This document shows positions 44,854 to 55,223 of a stretch of 64,000 nucleotides of DNA, in pieces. This stretch comes from Galdieria sulphuraria (lineage: Eukaryota; Rhodophyta; Bangiophyceae; Galdieriales; Galdieriaceae). Numbering within the stretch: the stretch's first letter is position 1; the number at the start of each line of letters is the position of its first letter. The DNA is taken from positions 7,501 through 71,500 of the forward strand of contig NW_005178435.1 of assembly GCF_000341285.1 (NCBI RefSeq), read 5' to 3'. The position numbers and the translations under genes were made by a program. Under the pieces are notes generated by a model. That model was not told the DNA's origin and did not search any database. It saw nothing but the letters and a program-made list of their open reading frames with translations.

Positions 44854-47800
44854 CTAAGGACCTGACTTATTCACCATAAATAGGCCATTGGTGCATTGAA
44901 GCTTCTGTTGTTGGACCAAATTGGTTAAAAGTCCATTCAATTCATATTCAGTTTTGTCATAACGCGGATTGATGACAAATACCTAAGTTTGTATTTTGAT
45001 AATGAAAAGTGGAGCCCTTTGGCAGGATACTTACTTTGAGAAGTTTATGGATTCGTTCCAAAGGTAGCGCCTGAAAACTTTCCAAGATTCCGTATATATA
45101 TCTTTCGTAGATCCAAATATTGCTAGAACTTGTTTGTTCACTAATGCGTTCTTCCTCAGCTACAGTTTCTTCCTCCACGATGAGTTCCTCTTGATCGAAG
45201 TTTCTTTCTTGACTTTCTATAAACTCATAGATTTCTCCGTCCAACTAGTTTAACCAAGTAAGGAATAGTTCACAGTTGAGTTTACACTTACTTCCTGCAG
45301 AAGACCTTGATTGACCAATGGACGTATCTTGCGTTTTAGGAAATCCGCGCTAACAGAAAGTTCGTCACACATTTGTCGAATATTCCATTTGCTTCGTCTT
45401 CCAAATAACATAAGCACGCAACCTTGCAGTGGACTCACTCGAACGCTAATCACTTGGCCACTATTTGTAGTCAATGATAGTTTCATAGCTAACATTTAAG
45501 CACCAAAAATTATTTTAGTCAGCACACGAGTTGACATATACATATCGTACCTCCACAACTCAGATCCCATAAAAGTTTTCGAGGCGTTTTTATCTCTTCA
45601 AAGTGTTTCTGGAATGAGTCCAGAGCGTAACGAATCTCAAGAGGAGGAACGAAGCTTTCATCTGCAAGTTCGGGCCATACGATCTAATGATACGTCAGTT
45701 CATTATTCAATACTCGACAACTGTAGTTGCTGCATACTTTTGAGCGAATTACTATTTCGAAACCCTCGTCTTTCCAAGACATTTTTTCATGTTTTGCACT
45801 AGTGAGGAGGCGCCTGGACTCTCTTAGATCCCGCAACATGATGTCACAAGAGTGCAAGGAGCCTTCTCCAAAACGTAGCTTGAGAAGTTCGACATTTCGG
45901 GTCTGAAGAAATGGAAAACCTTAGTAAAGCACTACATCCTTATTTCAGTATTATACCTCTTTGTCCAGTTGAAGGTCAAGGCTTTTAAGGATTCTATCAG
46001 CTAATGCCATTCTGTACTCATTTAAGAAGGATTCCTTTGAACTAAACAAATATTCAATATCAATGTAATAAATGATAAATGATCAAAGTGACCTACCCAT
46101 ATATACTTAATAAAATTCCAAAGGCATCATTCATTCCAGAAACGTATTCATCATAAGGAGCATCCGCAGGTTGTGGATTCCATTTGGAATCTTCAAGTAA
46201 TTACATAAACAATTGTTCAAATTGACCCGACATGAAAACTCCTCCATACCTATCGCTTCTTCGTCATCTTCTGTCATATTTCGTGACATGGAAATCAAAT
46301 CCCGAAAGGCTTCATCCTCTGATTCGTTAGTTATTCCATAAATGATACATCGTATTGTATCCGATCTATTCTGAAGGTATTTCCTCACTGGTTTGCTTAT
46401 ATATGAAAGAACATTGCCATCGGGGTCTACAATTCGAAGGGAATGAATGGCATGTACATAAGTCGCCAGAATGTCTGATGTGGTCGCTCCAGCATGTAAC
46501 AAGCGATTGTTGAGTTGTGACTTGAAAGCTTTAGCCAATTCAAGCTTCTGGTCTGTTTTTTGTAAACATTCTTTGAGATCTTCCAATGCAGGCAAGCTAT
46601 CTGGATAATCAACTACGATATCAAACATTTCACTAATTCTTAATCTTGCAAGTTCTTGAGCGATAAGATGGTCTAGACGTAGATACCATTGAGTATAAAG
46701 CTTCTCTTTCGCTAAATATCGGTCCTTGGATCTTCTGGTGTCTCCGTCTTCGATGATTTGATTTTTGCAAGTTGGCGACATTCTGTCTAGCAACAAAGGA
46801 CTTTGATGGCAAGGCAATGGTGAAAGATTAGACAACTGGGAGCCTGGTACATTGGCCTCAGTTCTGACTCCAAGAATCCAACGTAGCCAGTTTAAAACTT
46901 CACTATATAACCAATTACTAAGAAATGGCAATACTCGAATGTTGAAATTCTTTTCTGCATGAATTTTCAATAACGACTGCGAGAACAATGGTTAGTAGTT
47001 GTAAGACAATCGACTGAATTATTCACCTCGAGTTCATTCAATATGACCCCGTATAAAACTTGCAAAACTAAAACTGACAAACCCAAAGACTCTAAATGAT
47101 CACAAAGAGTGAAAAAGTCTAAAGAACAAGTCAACGGCAAATAGATATTCATCAAAAAATGAAAGGATTACCTTGCGATGAATATTTCACTGTCTCCGAT
47201 TCGGAATGGCTCCAATCAACCCTATGGAAACTAGCTTTTGCAAAAGTCTTTAGAAACTCTTCAAAATGTGGCGTTACAATGCTTGTCAGTTTCTACTGAG
47301 AATGAATTCTAAAGAATCGATCAAACTAAGAAGGTAGACATACACAGGAAAACCAAGTGTCGAAGCTATTCTCAAGCACTGCAGTTTCTTTGTTGGAGAA
47401 AACACTTCCAACCCAAAGCAGCAACTCGTTACAACTACAGAGTCAATGTACTCAATGACCCGGGTCTAAGTTCACAGACTGACCTTTTATGAAACTCTAC
47501 AAGCTGTTCAAAAGATTCGTTGACGTGTAATAGCAACTAAAGAGAGCTGGTCAGAAGTTCTATATGAGAAATCTGTCCTGACGATGAGATACTCACTTCA
47601 CCTCTTCTTGAAGGATTTTCTAAGTTTTCTATGAGTTGACTTATCAACGGATCACAGATTTTCTGAAAAACATCCTCAAATAACTCAAGTAGGACGGTGT
47701 CAAGAAGCTATTTCAACTGAGCTGTCTGAAGAACGAAATGGTTTTACTGCCAACCAACCATAATATTTAAATTTTGAAAAGTCATTCCAACTACTTCTCG

Positions 47801-47908
47801 TAATCTTTCTATTTCCTTCCATTCTATTTTTGAACTAGTTGCACTATTGAACAGAAAACTTGTGAGGAGCTCTTCAACATATTGAATATTCTCATAAGGA
47901 GACGACAT
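44854..47908 (-). CDS. APC2: Anaphase-promoting complex subunit 2 (cullin-like APC2)
   Basis: A multi-exon gene from the ATG at 47908 (MSSPYENIQYVEELLTSF). The central part is diagnostic: ISEMFDIVVDYPDSLPALED, LKECLQKTDQKLELAKAFKS, NNRLLHAGATTSDILATYVH and AIHSLRIVDPDGNVL. The cullin-homology exon reads HFEEIKTPRKLLWDLSCGAM, then KLSLTTNSGQVISVRVSPLQ. The C-terminal winged helix ends IYGILESFQALPLERIHKLL, then YDKTEYELNGLLTNLVQQQK and LQCTNGLFMV. These match APC2 rather than CUL1-4. APC2 binds APC11 to form the catalytic core of the mitotic ubiquitin ligase. It is divergent from MOZART1, with 21 nt between starts. Confidence 0.93.
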
Positions 47909-47929
47909 CTCTCAATTGCGCCAAAAAAA
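47909..47929. promoter_or_regulatory. 21-nt divergent intergenic segment between APC2 and MOZART1
   Basis: Both ATGs are well supported by conserved proteins, so the shared control region has almost no room. Transcription must start inside the opposite gene or the mRNAs are nearly leaderless. Both products act in cell division, which would fit co-regulation. Confidence 0.7.
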
Positions 47930-48222
47930 ATGATTTCAAATCGGGACACGAATGGAATGCCTTTTGCCAAAGAAACTTTAGAACAACAACAAGCGGTAGA
48001 AAAGAAGAACGAAATATTAGAAAGTAAGTTATTGTTTTCTAAACTGTGAAAAAATCAACCATATTTTTAGTGTCCTACGAAATAGCAAAGCTTTTAGAAA
48101 CAGGCTTGGACCGAGAAACTTTACAAGTAGCCATTGAACTATTAGAACAAGGTTTTGACCCCTACGCTCTTGCTTCCGTAATTAAGGAACTCAAACGCGG
48201 AAACAACCAAACAACTGAATAA
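47930..48222 (+). CDS. MZT1: Mitotic-spindle organizing protein 1 (MOZART1)
   Basis: Two exons (47930-48023 and 48071-48222; 47-nt intron), 81 residues. The core, YEIAKLLETGLDRETLQVAI followed by LLEQGFDPYALASVIKELKR, matches the MOZART1 pattern (ISxxLxTGLDxETL...CEQGxNPEALxxVIKEL+). MOZART1 is a small helical partner of gamma-tubulin complexes that recruits them to microtubule-organising centres. The gene is unusually tight on both sides: 21 nt to the APC2 start and 2 nt between its stop and the stop of the convergent TOC34-like gene. A gene this small is easily missed by automatic annotation. Confidence 0.92.
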
Positions 48223-48224
48223 AA

Positions 48225-50002
48225 CTATGATTTGAATAGCCACCAAAAAGGACTTTTTTGGTCCATTGCAGTCCCCGTATGATTTTTGTTGTTGTATTTT
48301 CGTTTAACTTGGTATGACTTGCCTTGTTGACTGGAATTATCAACATTATTCTGACTGGCAAATAAAGTTCTGGAAATAAAACCTTATCAAAGAAATGAAT
48401 TGAAGTGACTTGAATAAATATTGAGCATACCTCCTAATACTGCTGCACTGATTATCAACCATCGCTCCTTTGATAAAGTTTGATTCCAAGAAACTACATT
48501 AATCTTAAGAGAACGACAAAACATCTTAAATGGAGATATGAGATACCTTGTTCAGTTGCAGAATATGTCAAAGGAACACCGTATAATATACGACGACAAA
48601 GTATATCCATCAAAGCGGGAAACCATGCAATTCCGTCAGGAAGTATTTTTAGTCCTAAAGTTGCTAAGTACAAGTCGAAATATTCAATAGGACTACCTTG
48701 ATCATTCGTGGGACAAAGTTTCGAGGTTTCTGATAAAGCAACAGGTAGTTGAAGTTCTTGATCATCTATTGCATCTCGAATCATGCGCCTTAAACTAAGA
48801 GAATGTTTTTTTAAAGCATTGTGAATCAATATCAATAATACCTCGTCGCTCTTGTTCTCACAAATTCTTCAAAACTATATTCAATGGGAGGAAATATATA
48901 ACCAAAAGTAAAAACAATGATGACCTATCCAAACTTAGTCTACAAGAAAAATATATTAAATAACTACTAACTTTTCTCCAAACTCTGGAGCCCAACTTTT
49001 TTGTAATGGTCTCAATTACTTTCAAGGAAAATGAAGACAATCTGGAGTCTGAAAGCCTATGGTTTTTGAGTTTAGAAATGAGACTTTCGTCCTTGAAAAC
49101 TACCTTTCAACATAAAGTATAGCGTGTATGGGACGATTTCGAATATAATCCACAATATTATCCAATATAACAAAACTTGATGAATTATCCTAATGGTCCA
49201 TAGAATAAGACAATACTCAGTAAACGATACTGAAAAAGCAATATAGTTTGCTATTCATACATCAATTCCAGGTGTGTCAATGAAACATATGCTTGTGTCT
49301 GTAGCTTTCAACTTATCCAAGACTTGTTCAATGCTGTTGGTACCTACTCGAAAGGCATCCGTATGACCCAATTGCTAATATCAGAGGTCAGATAGCTTCC
49401 AACAACAAATGAAATACGACAACCTGACCCAGAAGAGAATTAATAAGCGTCGTCTTTCCACTTCCTCTTTTTCCAAACACCAGAATGTTCACACTTCTGG
49501 TAGTGCTTTCTTCTGCTTTGGTTGCAAAGCGCAAAGCTATCGAAGGAGGAAGTTGTAAAATAGATTCAAGTGTCCCGACGTCCAAACCAATATCTTCAAA
49601 TATCAAAGGCTTAAAAATACACATCAGACAATATTCAACAATCTTCAAGTCTACTACTCATACTGTTGATTGTGTGGGAATATATTCAGTTAGGATTCTA
49701 GGAGATAGTAAACTGCTTCCCTCATTACTTGGAGTTGCAAGCAAGTTAGAAGAAAGTGTCGTTGTATAATTTGCGTTCTCTTCTTCCTTTGACTTTCTCT
49801 TCCAACTATCAGATCCGCTTACTGTCGGATTTTCTGAACCATCAGGGGGATGACGACTTTGAATATTAGTCAAAGTGTAGTCACTACTTTCTAAGTTTTC
49901 CTCGTCTGTTTTCAATGAGACTCTGTGCATATTCATAACAGATGTGACAGTGGCCGAAAGTTTATCCGAGTCTTCTGTTTTGGAACACTGAGTAGAATAC
50001 AT
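48225..50002 (-). CDS. TOC34: TOC34/TOC159-type plastid import GTPase with acidic N-terminal extension
   Basis: A multi-exon gene from the ATG at 50002. About 115 N-terminal residues are S/T/E-rich and low in complexity. The GTPase domain follows: VNILVFGKRGSGKTTLINSL (G1 P-loop), ICFIDTPGIDV (G3), and an exon reading VIIVFTFGYIFPPIEYSFEE, equivalent to the VALTHAQ..PP...YEEF block of TOC34. It also has a KILPDGIAWFPALMDILCRR motif, as in the GEKVLPNG..W+P.L signature. Near the end, WLIISAAVLGGF is a candidate tail anchor, followed by an S/Q/N-rich tail. This is an outer-envelope preprotein receptor GTPase. AIG1-like GTPases are the alternative, but the LPxGxxW block favours TOC. Confidence 0.85.
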
Positions 50003-50113
50003 CAATCCACTTGAAAATTATACAATAATAAAAAAGAATATACATTGATTGTCAAAAAAATATTCATATGAAAGTATTTTAGACAAATATTTGGTTCCTT
50101 CTAGGTTTTCTCA

Positions 50114-50614
50114 TTACTTTTGTTCCAACTCTGTCAAAACTCCATTACAATCTTTAGGATGCAAAAAAACAACTGGTTTGCCGTGAGCACCAATTCTAGG
50201 TTCTTCAGTCAAGCATCGTATGCCATAACTCTTCGCGCGTTGCATGGCACTATTTATGTTTTCGACTTCCAAACAAATATGATGAAGGCCACCTGATTTG
50301 TTGGTTTCTAAGAATTTAGAAATAGGACTAGAGCTTCCCAGTGGTTCTAAAAGTTCGATATTTGTATTGCCAAGCCGTACGAATACAACTGTTACTCCGT
50401 GCTCGGGTAATTTTTGTGGCTCACTTACAGTGGCGCCGAGTGCTTCTCTGTAATAATCTACTGCCTTTTGTAAGTTGTTCACTGCAACGGCTACGTGGTT
50501 GAGTGCCCCAATCTTTGAAGGATGCTCTGATGAGCTAAAGTTTCTGATGTCATACCTCAGCACTTTCAGGTAGACATTTTTGCTGCACAGGTTTGTGCAA
50601 ATAAGTCTTAGCAT
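50114..50614 (-). CDS. MCEE: Methylmalonyl-CoA epimerase, mitochondrial
   Basis: Single exon, 166 residues. The N-terminal 30 residues (MLRLICTNLCSKNVYLKVLR) are basic and hydroxylated, consistent with mitochondrial import. The glyoxalase/VOC fold follows: IGALNHVAVAVNNLQKAVDY, EHGVTVVFVRLGNTNIELLE, SGGLHHICLEVENINSAM and GKPVVFLHPKDCNGVLTELE. The metal-binding histidines (NHVA, LHHIC) and glutamate (ELLE/LTELE) are present. It interconverts (S)- and (R)-methylmalonyl-CoA in propionate metabolism. The ATG at 50614 lies 6 nt downstream of the EME1-like stop on the same strand. It implies that a methylmalonyl-CoA mutase and cobalamin supply exist elsewhere in the genome, unless the product has another role. 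Confidence 0.94.
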   Translation of the reverse strand: MLRLICTNLCSKNVYLKVLRYDIRNFSSSEHPSKIGALNHVAVAVNNLQKAVDYYREALGATVSEPQKLPEHGVTVVFVRLGNTNIELLEPLGSSSPISKFLETNKSGGLHHICLEVENINSAMQRAKSYGIRCLTEEPRIGAHGKPVVFLHPKDCNGVLTELEQK

Positions 50615-50620
50615 AATCAA

Positions 50621-51827
50621 TCAAGTTAGTAGAAAGCAATGATAAATTTGTAATGCCATTTTGGTAGAAATGGTACGAGAGCCACTTTTAGCTGTCGAGG
50701 CTGACATTTTAGTCAATTCCTTTACGAATTCCTGTTCATTGTGTTTGGAAATGGCAGTTCTCAAATGATACAATGTTGGGTATACAGCAATAACTGTTTC
50801 AACTGCTTTGCTTCGGCGTCCCAAAGTTCTTTCCAGGATCAGTTTGTAAATATCTCTTAAAGAATTTTTCGAAGCTTTCGATGCTTCTGCAAATCTCCTG
50901 CGGTTCCCAAACTCACTTAGTTTCGTTCTTTCTCTAGGTCCTCTAAAAAAAGGGTTGACGTTTGAGAACTAGATAAGACACAAAAAAAATTCTCGAGCCT
51001 CACTTTCTCAAAAGGCTGTCTGCAGCCTTCGTTATATGCATAATATAAGCTGCGACTTGATCGACGTTATTCATCCATATGCAATGAATAAATTCCTTTA
51101 CATATAGTAGTAGCGAAAATTCCTAAGGAGATAGTTTAGATAAAGTAAATATCTTTAGTAGACAACAAACCTTTATTCTCTCCAACTGCGATACATCTTT
51201 GTGTGAGTTTCGAATCGAGCAACACTTTTGTTTCAACTCTGCATGTCCAAACAAAACCAATTCGTTTCGACCTCCATGGCCCAAGTTCTTCAACATGCGT
51301 GCAAAGTTCAATAAGCTTTCTTCTGAAACACAATGTTCGAGAAATTCTTCAGCTGAACATAAATGTAGGACAGGAGCTTCTATCTAAAAATTGCTATAAA
51401 TTAATCAATTCTCTTCCAGCATATAACATACGAGAGGATTGGATATATTTCGACTCCAATAAATACAGGATGTCTTCATTGCTGTACCTTCATATACTTG
51501 AGATAGCATTTCCTTCTTCAGGCAGTCGTATAGTTTAAAGCCAAAAGGACTTTGAAGAGCCTTACTACTAAGACAAACTATAAGTGATTCTAACGAACAC
51601 AGACTATTATTGTCCGAGCTGGGTTTGGAACAAGCAACATTCTCGTCCCTTAACGAGGAGGACGAATGACAGTGAAACTTCCCCTCTTTGATAGGACTTT
51701 GGAATTCACCTTTGTAACTCCAGCAGTTTGTGTCTCTTAAAATTATTTCTATCTTTTCGTTTCTTGTGTTTTCCATATTCACAGAGTGAAAAGGAGGAGG
51801 CAAGTCATCTTCTTCATCTGACGACAT
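50621..51827 (-). CDS. Putative EME1/MMS4-like subunit of MUS81 nuclease
   Basis: A multi-exon gene from the ATG at 51827 (MSSDEEDDLPPP) to the stop at 50621. The N-terminal half is acidic and S/N-rich. The middle part, IEAPVLHLCSAEEFLEHCV and GRNELVLFGHAELKQKC, could be a degenerate ERCC4 nuclease fold. The best support is the C-terminal half: FIHCIWMNNVDQVAAYIMHI followed by TKAADSLLRK (compare the EME1 helix LADHVAAMTKAVA). Next comes LGRRSKAVETVIAVYPTLYH, with ALQIYHCFL near the end, which recalls the EME1 HhH region (V.A+V.AYPSPQ.L...) and its closing helix. EME1 is the non-catalytic partner of MUS81 in cutting recombination intermediates. The match is by remembered pattern and is only moderate. 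Confidence 0.55.
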
Positions 51828-52146
51828 TTTCAAATTCAAACAAGTGTAAAGCGGACGATTGGGCCAAATCCAAACAAGTGAATTACAAATAATCCAACTC
51901 TTCAGAACATCTTTAAAGATTCTCAGGACAAATGTATAGAATACAACGAGAGAAAGCTGTTTGTGTCAAATCGACAAGGTATTATACAAAATAAATAAAC
52001 AGTAAAAAACTTTAAAAGCAAATATGTCTTTCTCTCAGGTAGCTACAGCAAAAATAACATAGGAACCAAAGTCAACTAGTGGCGCAACAAACGAAGACAA
52101 GCCTATTTCATTCAATCTTACCAATTCTACTGGATCAAAAAAAGCT
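51828..52146. other. Intergenic region between XLF and EME1-like genes
   Basis: About 320 AT-rich bases between two minus-strand genes. It should hold the XLF 3' UTR and the EME1-like promoter. No further gene or RNA is seen. Confidence 0.6.
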
Positions 52147-53198
52147 TCAGAAAAGGCGCTTCTTTTTCTTCACATTTTCTCCAACTCTCTCTTCAGAAGA
52201 CATTGTTTTCAACAATTTACTTCGAGTGCGTAGTTCTGTCGGTTGCTTCTGCTCATCAGATGTACGACCAGCAAAGCTTTGATCAATAAGACTGTCTTCG
52301 CATTCGAGGTTTTCCCTTGAGACCTTGAGCTCTTTATGGGTTTCCATTTTCAGTTCGCTTTGCACAGTGGAATCCGTAGAGTCAACAGTTTCACCAACAT
52401 TTTGACCCAACAGTTTAGACAGTTTCTGCTTCTGATTTTCATCCAAAGCAATTACAGAAGCAAACAACTGGGATGTATGCAAAGTCCAAACATCATTTGT
52501 GTTTGATGTCGCTATATAGTTAGTTATATACGATTCCACTGTATAATGATGATCAAAATTCTCCAAAGAAAATGGTTGCGTAGATACGGATACTTTGGGA
52601 ATAGTACCAAAAAAACTTTTGTATTCGGAAATTTCTTTGTCTTTTCTAGCAATGATATCTACTAGAGCATACTTCTCTTCGTTCAGTATTTTTAAAGTGT
52701 TCAACAACGGATAAACAAGAAGCTCAGACAAGAATAACTGACAATCTTGTTTGTGATGCGTACAACGAAAGGTCCAAGTAAAGGATACTTCCGAAAGTAC
52801 GATATCCAAAGACAGAAGCAAAATATCATCGTTTATATCTGCCAAGAACTGGAGTCTGTTCTCTTGATCACTTGTTCTTATTTGTGCTGCCAAAAGCTTC
52901 TCCCTAATCAAGTCAAGCAATGGCTGTTCAGGTTGACTTGGACCAAGAAACCCTGGAAGAAACTCCTAATTCTTTGAGCCGTAAAAAAAGATTATCAGAA
53001 GAATTGACCAACCTGAACTTGTTTTCGAAATACTTCAGTTGAAGAAACTTGCGACCACACGTCGTGACAATCTGTTACCAGCAAAGCGAAAGGAAATTGT
53101 TCTAAAGACTCTTTCAAAAGAAAATTGTATGACACTCTACTATTTTTGGTGTCAACTGCTCTAATCATATGCCAAGGTTTTCTATAAAGGCGTTCCAT
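52147..53198 (-). CDS. NHEJ1: XLF/NHEJ1 (Cernunnos) non-homologous end-joining factor
   Basis: Two exons (53198-53013 and 52965-52147; 47-nt intron), 334 residues. The N-terminal head matches XLF: RKPWHMIRAVD (the QPWAWLQL position in human) and FPFALLVTDCHDVWSQVSST (human YALLVSDLQQVW). Then come LLDLIREKLLAAQIR and VSFTWTFRCTHHKQDCQLFL (human FYWNFHC). A stalk helix follows (LNTLKILNEEKYALVDIIAR...ISEYKSFFG; human LATLLHMKDLEIQDYQES). The tail is disordered and ends KKKKRLF, closely resembling the Ku-binding motif of XLF (KRKKPRGLFS). XRCC4 and PAXX are related folds but lack this tail and the VSDxxxVW block. XLF bridges DNA ends with XRCC4-Lig4 and Ku. Confidence 0.82.
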
Positions 53199-53326
53199 AT
53201 ATCTTTATCATATTCATCATTACATGAACAACTTCATCGTTGCACTTTCTGAAACTCCCCCATTTTCAACAAACCATTTTCATTTAAACAGCATTTTATC
53301 TCTATAAAAATCCAAATCATTCCTCT

Positions 53327-54386
53327 TTACGAATTGGTAGTCTGTTCCATTTGCTTATTCTTCCGTTCCTCTTCAAACAACTGCTTGAGAGTTCTGAATT
53401 TTCTAACCTCTAAAAGTGCTTCTGAAGGTTCAACCAAGTCATCCAACGTTTTGATTTTTCTGACTGGAACTCCCTTTTCACTCCAGTCATTATAAAACGC
53501 AGCAAGTCGTTGCGGAGGTTGTTCCTAAAGAGCAAATTTTTGTGAATAAAAGTCCAAAATAAAGAATATCTCTCTTACAAAAGGAGGTAAAGGAAGATCA
53601 CGCCTTGTCCAACGTTCAGGATTCAGTAAGACTTCTATTCCTGGTCTTGTGTAATAAGCCAGTGAAAGAGTACCTCCACTTTCTAATATCAAATGAGCTG
53701 CTTCACGGGTACACGAAGTAACCTCAAAATCGAGACTCGTTGAAAATAATTCGACCTCCTAACGAGAAACATAAAAACACTCAATATTCCAACGAATAGA
53801 AACAACATACTCGAGCCACTAGACGAACTCCTCTATAAGGCATTCGTATAATACCGTGACGAAATAGTTCTTTAAAGTTAACCGGTTGCGAAGGATTCAG
53901 CTTGCCAATATCCACAAGACGCTGAACCTCAGACAAAAATACCAACTCGTGGTTGTCATACCAACTAAACCTCAACGATATAATATGATCCAGTTGAAAA
54001 ATAAAATAACAACATACGTCTTTGGAAATTTATGCTGTGGTAGTCTTTTGAAAAGAGGCGTTTGACCACCTTCAAACCAAGGCTTTACGTGACCTCCTTG
54101 TCGTTTCTTTTGTCCTTTTATTCCTCTTCCACAATAATTGCCGCAGCCACTACCGTTTCCACGTCCTACTCTTTTTTTCTGCACACAAACGACGTTGATA
54201 TATCCATAAGAGACGACTAGAAGACTGTACCTTTTTCCTAGCACCTGGATTATCCCGAATACTTCCCAAGTTTATCGAAGGTTGTTCTTCAACAGCATGA
54301 AATAGCTTTCTGCCATAAACAATGGATTGCGTCCAATAGTTGCTTCTTTCAAGCAATACACGATCGTTGAGTAACAAACGAAACAT
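53327..54386 (-). CDS. MRPL15: Mitochondrial ribosomal protein uL15m (MRPL15)
   Basis: A multi-exon gene from the ATG at 54386 ([20 protein letters not shown]). A mitochondrial presequence and [13 protein letters not shown] are spliced to [40 protein letters not shown] and [11 protein letters not shown], the canonical uL15 N-terminal loop and GG(Q/M).PL.+R.P motif. Later exons carry [40 protein letters not shown] and a C-terminal extension typical of MRPL15. It belongs to the mitochondrial large subunit; a plastid uL15 would usually be shorter. It is head-to-head with the FHIT gene, 20 nt between starts. Confidence 0.9.
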
Positions 54387-54406
54387 CTACAACATCAAAT
54401 GTTGAA
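54387..54406. promoter_or_regulatory. 20-nt divergent intergenic segment between MRPL15 and FHIT
   Basis: Only 20 nt separate the two ATGs. If FHIT really starts at its internal methionine (54515), the spacing grows to about 128 nt. The alternative start is therefore also a question about where the promoter lies. Confidence 0.6.
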
Positions 54407-55223
54407 ATGATTCATTGGCATTCCAGCTTCGTAACAACAAGTTTCCTGAGTCGTTTTAACAAACTGTTCTCTTCTGTGAGTGGCGTTAGAAGGTTTCAAA
54501 ACACTCTATCAACTATGGAATATTCTAGAGAACCCTTTACTGGAAATTTTCACTTTGGACCGTTCCTATTAAAGAAATCTGTCGTGAGTTTGGTTCTGCA
54601 ACAACTGACGTATGATTTTATTTCTTGAAAGGAGGTCTTTTACGTTTCCAAACTGTCATACGGTATTGTCAATTTGAAACCTATAGTACCTGGTCACGTA
54701 CTTGTTATTCCCAAAAGAGTGGTCAAACGATTTAAAGAGCTGGACCTTAACGAAGTTTACGATCTATGGCACTCTGCACAGCTTATAGGTAACTTCACTT
54801 TTATTAGTTGTGGATTTTGATGAAACTTATTTTTAAAGGCGGAAGATTGGAACAATATTATCATGTCCAAGCTATGACTTACTGCGTTCAGGTTTCTTAA
54901 ATTTTTTAAGCAGATTTCAATTTTAACCAATACTATCGCGGTTAGGATGGAGAAGCAGCAGGACAGACTGTTCCACATGTACATGTTCATGTTATTCCTC
55001 GAAGAGCAGGTGACTTTGAACGTAATGACCAAGTGTAAGTAGTATTCAAGGAACTATTTTTTCCCCATAAAATTGTATAATATATAGATACGAAATGTTG
55101 GAAGCATCTTCAAGTTATTTACATGGAAGTAGAAAATGGGAAATAGATACTGAAGAAAGAAGAGTAAGGACGGAAGAAGAAATGGAAGAGGAGACAAAAC
55201 TTCTCAGAACTCTATTTATGTGA
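54407..55223 (+). CDS. FHIT: HIT-family diadenosine polyphosphate hydrolase, FHIT type
   Basis: Five exons (54407-54583, 54632-54788, 54839-54891, 54946-55034, 55088-55223), 203 residues. The core is [47 protein letters not shown] and [17 protein letters not shown]. It then reads [20 protein letters not shown] and ends [16 protein letters not shown]. The HxHxH catalytic triad lies in HVHVHV, and the [14 protein letters not shown] form is the FHIT/Aph1 type, which hydrolyses Ap3A. The first 36 residues are basic and S/T/F-rich ([20 protein letters not shown]) and look like a mitochondrial presequence. A second ATG at 54515 gives the usual FHIT N-terminus, so dual localisation by alternative start is possible. 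Confidence 0.94.

Noticed and set aside
45614-45802. Plus-strand frame of 62 codons
   Set aside because: It is antisense to an APC2 cullin-homology exon (EEIKTPRKLLW and flanks) and shows no family features.
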